DNA from: WTJD01 sp964225175
GTDB taxonomy: Bacteria > Pseudomonadota > Gammaproteobacteria > Xanthomonadales > SZUA-36
Direction: 5' to 3'
DNA: 33,484 nucleotides
Assembly (NCBI GenBank): GCA_964225175.1
Contig: CAXQNK010000016.1
Coordinates: 1 to 33,484 of the forward strand
A model generated the notes under the pieces. That model was not told the DNA's origin and made no database searches. It saw nothing but the letters and a program-made list of their open reading frames with translations. This document shows, piece by piece, positions 27,752-33,484 of this stretch (positions within the stretch are counted from its first letter, which is position 1; the number at the start of each line of letters is the position of its first letter). The position numbers were made by a program, and so were the translations under genes.

Positions 27752-29008
27752 TTGAAGACATACGTCCACAACCCACTTGAAGACACCAAGGTTCCGTTCC
27801 TTCGTGGAATATTGACCCGCTCCCTGGTGCAGGCCGGACTGACTTTTGACGAGGCGTTTAGCCTTGCGACAGACGTCCGTAACTCGCTCTCTGAGACGGA
27901 TCGAATTACGCCGGAGGCGCTGCGTGAGGTAGTGACCCGACAACTCCGTGACCAGCACGATCAGAGCATTGTGGAAACCTATTGCGCCCCCACGATTGCC
28001 CCTTCGCGCATCTTGATCACGGGCCGTAATGGAAGTGAAAATCATTTTTCGCGCGCGCGCCTGGAGCGGTTTCTTCAGGCCAGCGGTTTGAGAGTGGGCG
28101 ATTCGGAGATGATCACCGACATGATCCATGAGTCGCTGCTGTCCAAAGGCGTCGACCGGCTCAGCACCGATGCGCTGGCGATGCTTATTTTTGCCTGCCT
28201 TAGTGAGGAAAAGAGTAGCAAGGTCGCGCGACGATTTCTGTTGTGGCTCGAATTTACGCGCAGCGAACGGCCTTTATTGTTGCTCGTGGGCGGGGCGGTG
28301 GGTTCCGGGAAGAGTACGCTGGCGACCGAATTGGCGCATCGACTCGAGATCTCCCGGGTCCAGTCGACCGACATGTTGCGCGAAGTGATGCGCACCATGA
28401 TCCCGAGAAAGCTGTTACCGGTGCTGCATGTCTCCTCCTACGAAGCCTGGAACACCCTGCCGATTGACGAAGGAGAAGCCAGGACTGCAGATATGCTGGT
28501 GGCGGATGGTTTTCGTTCTCAGGCGCAATTGCTGGAAGTGTCCTGTCTTGCGGTAATGGGCAGGGCCTGTCGTGAGGGGGTTTCGCTGATTCTGGAAGGC
28601 GTTCACGCTCTGCCTGGCCTGCTGGAGCGCAACAGTTGGTCAGAGCACCCGGTGTGCGTTCACCTGACGCTGGCCGTGTTGCATACCGGGACCCTTAAAA
28701 AGCGTCTCAGGGTCCGCGGAGTTGACGCTCCGGGTCGGCGCGTGGAAGATCAGCTCGAATGCTTTGAATCCATCTGGGCCTTGCAGTCATTTCTGCTCGA
28801 CGAGGCCGATCAATGCGCATCTGCCGTGATATCGAATGAAGATTTCGAGACCACGGTCAGAGAGGCAGCATTAACGATTATAAGGACCCTGGGGCACCAG
28901 TTCGAAGGCACACTCGAGAGCGCCCTTGGATCTGAAGCCGGTGAATTCGACGCCTATATCGGGAGAGAGTCATGGAGACTGCTGTTGCCCAGGCTCATCG
29001 CCAAGTGA
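27752..29008 (+). CDS. 2-phosphoglycerate kinase-like P-loop protein with ATP-cone-like segments
   Basis: 418-residue protein resembling archaeal 2-phosphoglycerate kinase, which makes 2,3-bisphosphoglycerate from 2-phosphoglycerate and ATP. The N-terminus reads like an ATP-cone (VPFLRGILTRSLVQAGLTFD, residues 14-33). A second cone-like stretch (ILITGRNGSENHFSRARLER) runs from about residue 87 to 155. The kinase domain begins near 170, with Walker A GGAVGSGKST at 180-189, then LAHRLEISRVQSTDMLREVM and the Walker-B-like SLILEGVHALPG. This is the domain order of the archaeal enzyme. The start is poor: TTG 27752 is the only start after an in-frame stop at 27743, and GAGAAGG lies ~15 bases away. 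It overlaps the phosphoglycerate mutase gene by 37 bases, so they form an operon. Actual substrate is inferred. Confidence 0.82.
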   Translation: MKTYVHNPLEDTKVPFLRGILTRSLVQAGLTFDEAFSLATDVRNSLSETDRITPEALREVVTRQLRDQHDQSIVETYCAPTIAPSRILITGRNGSENHFSRARLERFLQASGLRVGDSEMITDMIHESLLSKGVDRLSTDALAMLIFACLSEEKSSKVARRFLLWLEFTRSERPLLLLVGGAVGSGKSTLATELAHRLEISRVQSTDMLREVMRTMIPRKLLPVLHVSSYEAWNTLPIDEGEARTADMLVADGFRSQAQLLEVSCLAVMGRACREGVSLILEGVHALPGLLERNSWSEHPVCVHLTLAVLHTGTLKKRLRVRGVDAPGRRVEDQLECFESIWALQSFLLDEADQCASAVISNEDFETTVREAALTIIRTLGHQFEGTLESALGSEAGEFDAYIGRESWRLLLPRLIAK

Positions 29009-30228
29009 ATGCAGTCATCGTCATAATAGACGGTTTAGGCGATCTTCCCGTCGCAGGCCTGCGTCAACGCACGCCTCTCGAGGCGGCCGAGACGCCGTGT
29101 CTCGATCGCTGGGCCTCGGGAGGAGAAATTGGCTTACTCGATCCCATCGGCCCGGGTATCATCCCGCACACCCATTCCGGCGTCGGGGTGTTGATGGGAA
29201 TGCACCCAAAATATTGTGATCAACTCGGCAGAGGCGTCGTGGAGGCGGCCGGTCTGGGTGTTTCCATTGGGACGGGTGACGTGGCGTTGCGCTGTAATTT
29301 CGGGACGGTTGAGTCTGTGTCTGATGCGCTTGCGGTACGTGATCGGCGAGCGGGGCGCATCGGTGTCGGGACGAAATCATTAGCCGAAGCCCTGAATCAG
29401 ATTGAACTGGAGCAGGGCGTCAGACACCAATTCAGGGCCACGAGTCAGCATCGGGGAGTACTTATCCTCTCCGGGGAAGGTCTGGATCACAGGGTAACCG
29501 ACACCGATCCGGGCGACCACGATTCATCCCAGTTGATCAGAATTTGCCGCCCATTGCATCCTGATGCTCAGCGCACCGCGGACTTGGTTAACTGCTTTTC
29601 GGAACGGGCTCGGGCGATTCTAAGCGGACACGAGGTGAATCGGAGTCGTGAAAGGGAAGGATTGCCAGTGGCCAACGCCATCTTGATGCGTGGCGCTGCA
29701 GGCAGTTCAGAAATTCGGGGTGAATTGTCGGATCGGAACCTGACATCCAGCCTGGTTTCAGGATGCAATACGGTCAAGGGCCTTGGGAGGCTGCTTGGCA
29801 TGACGGTGCTCGAGAATTCGAGCTTCACTGCGGATCTGGAGACGGATCTGGACGCCAAGATCGATGCAGCCATCTCGGCGATGCGGGAATCGCGGATTGT
29901 GTTCGGTCATGTCAAGGGTCCGGATCTGTGCGCTCATGACTTGGACCCTGTCGGAAAACGAGATTTTTTGCAACGAATTGATATGGCTTTGCGGCCATTA
30001 ACGGAGACTGGCGCGCTACTGGCAGTGGCAACAGACCACACCACAGACAGCAACTCAGGGCGGCACACTGCGGATCCTGTCCCGTGTTTGATCAGCTTGC
30101 CAGACCAACGCCACGCAAGCGCATGTTCACCCATGAATTTTGGAGAAACAGCTTGTCGAAACGGGGCGCTGCGAAGAATTACCAGTCGCCAGTTTCTTGA
30201 GTGCATTCTGCAGAAAATCTCTGTCTGA
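28972..30228 (+). CDS. apgM: Archaeal-type cofactor-independent phosphoglycerate mutase (ApgM family)
   Basis: 418-residue member of the alkaline-phosphatase superfamily, closest to archaeal ApgM, which interconverts 3- and 2-phosphoglycerate. Matches run the whole length: VIVIIDGLGDLPVAGL with a metal Asp, RTPLEAAETPCLDRWA, GRGVVEAAGLGVSI, LRCNFGTVE, DRRAGRIG, a middle LSGEGLDHRVTDTDPGDH, VANAILMRGAA, HVKGPDLCAHDLDPVGK, and the metal-ligand block ATDHTTDSNSGRHTADPVP. The usual nucleophile motif GSDTAH is replaced by THSGVG, so catalysis may be altered. ATG 28972 has GGGAGAGAG just upstream and lies inside the previous gene; GTG 29005 is an alternative. Bacterial glycolysis normally uses GpmA or GpmI, so this copy probably has a special task. 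Confidence 0.87.
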   Translation: METAVAQAHRQVNAVIVIIDGLGDLPVAGLRQRTPLEAAETPCLDRWASGGEIGLLDPIGPGIIPHTHSGVGVLMGMHPKYCDQLGRGVVEAAGLGVSIGTGDVALRCNFGTVESVSDALAVRDRRAGRIGVGTKSLAEALNQIELEQGVRHQFRATSQHRGVLILSGEGLDHRVTDTDPGDHDSSQLIRICRPLHPDAQRTADLVNCFSERARAILSGHEVNRSREREGLPVANAILMRGAAGSSEIRGELSDRNLTSSLVSGCNTVKGLGRLLGMTVLENSSFTADLETDLDAKIDAAISAMRESRIVFGHVKGPDLCAHDLDPVGKRDFLQRIDMALRPLTETGALLAVATDHTTDSNSGRHTADPVPCLISLPDQRHASACSPMNFGETACRNGALRRITSRQFLECILQKISV

Positions 30229-30277
30229 TCCTTCCCCTTGTTCAACCTTGAGAGTGCCCGCTGCATCACGGGTCAGG

Positions 30278-30295
30278 CTGTAATACAACTGTCAC
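30278..30295 (+). promoter_or_regulatory. Pho box (PhoB binding site) upstream of pstS
   Basis: CTGTAAT, a 4-base ACAA spacer, then CTGTCAC: two direct 7-bp half-sites with the spacing of the PhoB consensus (CTGTCAT-N4-CTGTCAT). The second half-site is nearly perfect. It ends 45 bases before the pstS ATG, the usual place for PhoB to replace a -35 element. It predicts induction of pstS under phosphate starvation. Confidence 0.82.
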
Positions 30296-30340
30296 ATTTG
30301 ACGTGTACCTTGGGCGCCAAGATCAATTCGGAGTAATCTA

Positions 30341-31222
30341 ATGACTCGATCCAGCGCAGTTCAGACGATCACAATTTCCTTGCTCGGACTGCTCCTGGCA
30401 GCCTGTGGTGGCGGAGAAAGACGCCAAGTCATTCAGAACAAGGGTTCTGATACACTGGTCAATGTGGCCCAGGCTTGGGCAGAAGCATACCAGGGCGTCG
30501 ATCCCTCTGTTGTCGTCGCTGTGAGCGGCGGGGGCTCGGGAACGGGTATCGCGGCCCTGATCAATGGCACTGTAGATATCGCCAACGCCAGTCGCGAGAT
30601 GAAATCAAAAGAGACCGATTTAGCACGGGATGCAGGTCAGGATCCGGTGGAACATATCGTGGGTTTCGATGCATTGGCGGTTTTTCTTCACGGGGATAAC
30701 CCCGCCTCGGAAATGAGCATTGACCAACTCCGTGAAATTTATGGCGATGGCGGAAGCTTCACGAAATGGACGGATCTTGGCATCGAGGTGCCTGGGTGTC
30801 AGGGCCAGGAAATCGTGGTCGTCAGCCGCCAGAATAACTCTGGTACCTATGCGTACTTTCGCGATGTGGTACTCGGTAAGGGTGACTTCCGCCTGGGCAC
30901 ACGTGACATGCACGGCTCCAAGGACGTTGTTGATCTTGTCGAGAAAACGCCATGTGCCATTGGCTACAGCGGGTTGGCCTACGCCACTGACCACGTGCAG
31001 TTGGCGTGCATTCAAACGACAGAAGGGGAATCCTGTGTCGTACCCAGCGTTGAAACCGCCAGCGACGGGTCTTATCCCATTGCGCGCCCCTTGTTGATGT
31101 ACACTAATGGTGAGCCGGAGGGCCACGTTGGCGCCTACATGAACTGGATCAAGAGTGATGCGGGCCAGTGCATCATCCTGAACAAGGGCTACGCACCCAT
31201 TTCAGAGCCCGAATGTGCGTAG
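30341..31222 (+). CDS. pstS: Phosphate-binding lipoprotein PstS
   Basis: 293-residue periplasmic phosphate-binding component of the Pst ABC importer. The N-terminus is a lipoprotein signal with lipobox LLAAC, so the protein is anchored to a membrane. Phosphate-contact segments are visible: NKGSDTLVNVAQAW, VSGGGSGTGIAAL, ANASREMKSKE and SRQNNSGTYAYFRDVV. CGGAGTA precedes the ATG at good spacing. It has its own Pho box upstream and a hairpin terminator downstream, so it is expressed more strongly than, or apart from, the membrane genes that follow. Confidence 0.93.
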   Translation: MTRSSAVQTITISLLGLLLAACGGGERRQVIQNKGSDTLVNVAQAWAEAYQGVDPSVVVAVSGGGSGTGIAALINGTVDIANASREMKSKETDLARDAGQDPVEHIVGFDALAVFLHGDNPASEMSIDQLREIYGDGGSFTKWTDLGIEVPGCQGQEIVVVSRQNNSGTYAYFRDVVLGKGDFRLGTRDMHGSKDVVDLVEKTPCAIGYSGLAYATDHVQLACIQTTEGESCVVPSVETASDGSYPIARPLLMYTNGEPEGHVGAYMNWIKSDAGQCIILNKGYAPISEPECA

Positions 31223-31279
31223 GCGCTGATGCCGCTGCGTTGTTACGCAGGAGCGGCGTCCCGAATGAATCAACAACAT

Positions 31280-31303
31280 GGGCAGCCGAAAGGCTGCCCT
31301 TTT
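31280..31303 (+). terminator. Rho-independent terminator / attenuator between pstS and phoU-like gene
   Basis: GGGCAGCC (31280-31287), GAAA tetraloop, GGCTGCCC (31292-31299), then TTTT. A perfect 8-bp stem with a stable loop. The T run is short, so partial read-through into the next genes is likely, giving more pstS transcript than downstream transcript. Confidence 0.85.
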
Positions 31304-31347
31304 CGCAGTAGAGTACAGGCCATGGAATCTAATGTCCGGAGTCAGCC

Positions 31348-32424
31348 ATGAGTTACCTTGAAAAACGCCTGCAAGCCGATGCCGAGGCCATCAGTGACTG
31401 CGTTTGGTCACTGGGTGCCGCGGTCGAGGCCGCGCTGAAAGATGCTAAAAGATTGCTGGTGCATCCGGATCCGGACTCCGCCTATAAGATCGTTCTGGGC
31501 GATCACGCCATCAACCGTGATTCGCGCAAATGCGATCGGATGTGTCACGCGTTCATCGCCCGGCATTTGCCCAGTGCGGGGCATTTGAGGCGGATGGCAG
31601 CCACGATCCGCGTCAACGTTGCACTTGAGCGCATGGGCGACTACGCGGTCACTATCGCGCGTGAGAGCGTTCGGTTAGGCCAGGCTCTGCCAGAAAAATT
31701 CTTACGTGACATGGATGAAGTGGCAGATGCTGCGATCACATTACTTGGAGATGCAAGGCAGGCATTTCGCGACGGAAACGCTGACGTTGCCTTGGCCACC
31801 ATACGGGCGTCCCGAAAAATTCAGAGCAGAATGGACCGGATATATGATGATCTGGCCGCTGCGGATAACGACCTGGATGGCTGGACCATGCTCGTTATTT
31901 TTGTCGTATTCAGCCTCTTCAAGCGCGTGGCTGACCAAGCCAAAAATATTGCTGACCAAACCATCTACGCGGTTCAGGGAATCGACAAGATGGCCAAGCA
32001 GCACCGGGTGCTTTTCCTGGACCAAACCGACTCCGGAATGGGCCAGATGGCGGTGGCTATCGGTCGGAAGAAATTCTCCGCGGTAGCTGATTTTGCTGTC
32101 GCAACACCAGAGCGGTCTGACCTGCTCCCCAGCGAGTTGCGGGATTTTCTGATCGCCAGCGGCCTGGACACGGAAAACCTGGACACGGAATTACTGGAAA
32201 CCCTCCGCTTGGACCTCTCAGACTATGGGGTCATCGTCAGTCTGGAGGGTCACTACCGCGATTACATCGGCCAGGTGCCTTTCCATACCTCAGCATTGAA
32301 CTGGCCCGTGGGTAGCGAGTCGGGCGTCGAAGATCGCATGGGGCAATACCGCAGCCTGGTAGTTCATATCGAAGACCTCATGGAGCAGATCGCCGGTGAA
32401 CAGCTTGAGAAGTTGCTAGATTGA
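31348..32424 (+). CDS. PhoU-domain protein fused to a catalytically dead LMW-phosphatase/ArsC-like domain
   Basis: 358-residue cytoplasmic protein, much longer than ordinary PhoU (~230). Residues 1-215 hold two PhoU helical bundles with a metal-type motif VALERMGDYAVTIARE (91-106) and a degenerate second one, LFKRVADQAKNIADQ (190-204), where the usual Glu is Lys. Residues ~218-325 look like low-molecular-weight phosphotyrosine phosphatase/arsenate reductase: strand RVLFLDQTDSGMGQMAVAIG corresponds to the catalytic strand and loop, followed by FLIASGLDTENLD and a terminal NWPVG. The active-site Cys and Arg of CX5R are missing (Asp225, Gly232). It probably senses or binds phosphate or phosphoryl groups rather than cleaving them. 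GGAG is 6 bases before the ATG, and its TGA overlaps the pstC ATG. Confidence 0.8.
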   Translation: MSYLEKRLQADAEAISDCVWSLGAAVEAALKDAKRLLVHPDPDSAYKIVLGDHAINRDSRKCDRMCHAFIARHLPSAGHLRRMAATIRVNVALERMGDYAVTIARESVRLGQALPEKFLRDMDEVADAAITLLGDARQAFRDGNADVALATIRASRKIQSRMDRIYDDLAAADNDLDGWTMLVIFVVFSLFKRVADQAKNIADQTIYAVQGIDKMAKQHRVLFLDQTDSGMGQMAVAIGRKKFSAVADFAVATPERSDLLPSELRDFLIASGLDTENLDTELLETLRLDLSDYGVIVSLEGHYRDYIGQVPFHTSALNWPVGSESGVEDRMGQYRSLVVHIEDLMEQIAGEQLEKLLD

Positions 32425-33353
32425 TGGCGACAGCGGGAGACATCAAAAACTCGACCGGGTCGTTCGATCGGCTGACTCGCGACTGGTACGTCGACAAGGC
32501 GGTCCAGTTGATTGTGTTTCTCGGCGGCATCTCCGCAATTGTTTTTATTATTGGCATTTTCGTGTTTATCTCCCGCGAGGGGTTTGGTTTTCTATTTGGT
32601 GCCTTCGACCTGAAGGAGTTCCTGTTTTCTCCTAACTGGCGGCCCACCTCCGAATCGAATCAGACCTTCGGCATTCTTGCTTTGGTTGCAGGAACGGCGA
32701 GCGTCACCGGACTGGCGATGATTGTTGCGATACCATTTTCACTGGGCGCTGCGATTTACATCGCTGAATTTGCAACGGGAAAAACCCGGGAGTTCTTAAA
32801 GATTACCGTTGAATTGCTCGCTGCCATTCCCTCTGTCGTTTGGGGATTCATCGGGCTTGCGATCATGAACCCCATTATCATCAAGACATTCAATGTGCCG
32901 GTCGGCCTGAATGTGCTTAATGCGGGCGTGATTCTTGGCTTGATGGCTGCACCCATCATGACCTCTATCGCCGAGGATGCGCTCAAGGCGGTCCCCGACC
33001 GGTACCGGGAAGCGGCGGAAGCGATGGGCGCAACCCGCTGGCAAGTGATTTACAAGGTGATCCTGCCCTCGGCAAAAAGCGGTCTGCTGGGCGCGGTTCT
33101 TCTCGGGGTCGGCAGGGGCTTCGGTGAAACCATGGCAGTCTTGATGGCAACGGGACACTCCATCAATATTCCAACAAGCGTTTTTGATTCGGTTCGTGCC
33201 TTGACCGCAACCATCGCCGCTGAATTGGGCGAAACGGCCGTTGGGTCCACGCACTACGAGGCGCTATTTACGATCGGTATTTTCCTCTTCGTGATTACGT
33301 TCTTTATCAATCTCTGTGCGGACCTGGTGGTTCGAGGCGTTCGTAAAGGGTAG
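32424..33353 (+). CDS. pstC: Phosphate ABC transporter permease PstC
   Basis: 309-residue inner-membrane permease of the Pst phosphate importer. Six hydrophobic helices are visible, preceded by a charged N-terminus. The cytoplasmic coupling loop typical of binding-protein-dependent permeases reads EAAEAMGATRWQVIYKVILPSA, and GRGFGETMAVLMATGH is a PstC hallmark. FGILALVAGTASVTGLAMIV opens the conserved membrane domain. The ATG at 32424 overlaps the phoU-like stop (TGATG); a TTG directly before it is also in frame. No strong ribosome-binding site is seen, so coupled translation is likely. Confidence 0.94.
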   Translation: MATAGDIKNSTGSFDRLTRDWYVDKAVQLIVFLGGISAIVFIIGIFVFISREGFGFLFGAFDLKEFLFSPNWRPTSESNQTFGILALVAGTASVTGLAMIVAIPFSLGAAIYIAEFATGKTREFLKITVELLAAIPSVVWGFIGLAIMNPIIIKTFNVPVGLNVLNAGVILGLMAAPIMTSIAEDALKAVPDRYREAAEAMGATRWQVIYKVILPSAKSGLLGAVLLGVGRGFGETMAVLMATGHSINIPTSVFDSVRALTATIAAELGETAVGSTHYEALFTIGIFLFVITFFINLCADLVVRGVRKG

Positions 33354-33359
33354 ATCAAG

Positions 33360-33484
33360 ATGTTTGAAGCCAGTTCACTAAATCGAAAAAACCTGAGGAA
33401 TGAACGCCTGGTAAAAGCCTCTTTGGCGACCATGACAGGGCTGCTGATCCTGCCGGTGGTGCTTATTCTGTCCATGCTGATATA
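33360..33484 (+). CDS. pstA: Start of phosphate ABC transporter permease PstA (partial)
   Basis: 41 codons and two bases run off the right edge of the window. The visible protein starts MFEASSLNRKNLRNERLVKA and enters a first membrane helix (TGLLILPVVLILSMLI). A basic N-terminus followed by a helix, located 6 bases after the pstC stop, is what PstA looks like. Identification rests mainly on position. pstB should follow outside the window. Confidence 0.75.
   Translation, partial: MFEASSLNRKNLRNERLVKASLATMTGLLILPVVLILSMLI

Overview
The window looks like part of the chromosome of a Gram-negative, probably marine or brackish gammaproteobacterium that I cannot place more closely. The 23S/5S rRNA sequence, a two-gene proton-translocating transhydrogenase (pntAB), NhaB, TonB-dependent receptors and a PhoB-type box point that way. 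Nothing looks like phage. Mobile DNA is limited to two kinds of short repeat around the rRNA end. Taxonomy is inferred from gene content only.

Layout. 1-1430 is the 3' end of an rRNA operon: 23S tail, a spacer carrying a perfect 19-bp inverted repeat of REP/RAYT type, 5S, and a strong terminator. 1541-4729 is a segment bracketed by two inverted copies of a ~108-bp repeat. It holds a secreted metallo-beta-lactamase-fold hydrolase and nhaB, both on the minus strand. 4932-9083 holds a nitrilase and a large secreted beta-propeller (Asp-box/sialidase-like) protein. 9786-13294 is a TonB-dependent receptor followed closely by an exported alpha/beta hydrolase. 13351-14192 looks like the wreck of a hybrid sensor kinase: membrane part and receiver are present, in different frames, with no kinase core. 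14377-20693 is core metabolism: an orphan ABC ATPase, ilvD, a single-domain cyclic-nucleotide-binding protein, pntA and pntB. A small membrane protein follows at 20995.

21448-25076 (minus strand) is a complete thiamine-salvage operon: sigma70-like promoter, TPP riboswitch, a hairpin that can hide the ribosome-binding site, a TonB-dependent receptor, a PnuC-family permease (PnuT-like) and a thiamine-kinase-like phosphotransferase. Together they would carry thiamine across the outer membrane, then the inner membrane, and trap it by phosphorylation. Upstream, on the same strand, are a photolyase/cryptochrome-family protein and a gamma-carbonic-anhydrase-like protein whose stop and start codons overlap.

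27752-33484 is the most unusual part. A 2-phosphoglycerate-kinase-like protein with ATP-cone-like N-terminal segments overlaps an archaeal-type cofactor-independent phosphoglycerate mutase. Directly downstream is a Pho-boxed phosphate-uptake locus (pstS, phoU-like, pstC, start of pstA). The PhoU protein carries a C-terminal domain resembling low-molecular-weight phosphotyrosine phosphatase/ArsC in which the catalytic Cys and Arg are gone. I infer a link between phosphate sensing and 2,3-bisphosphoglycerate-type metabolism; the sequence suggests this but does not prove it.
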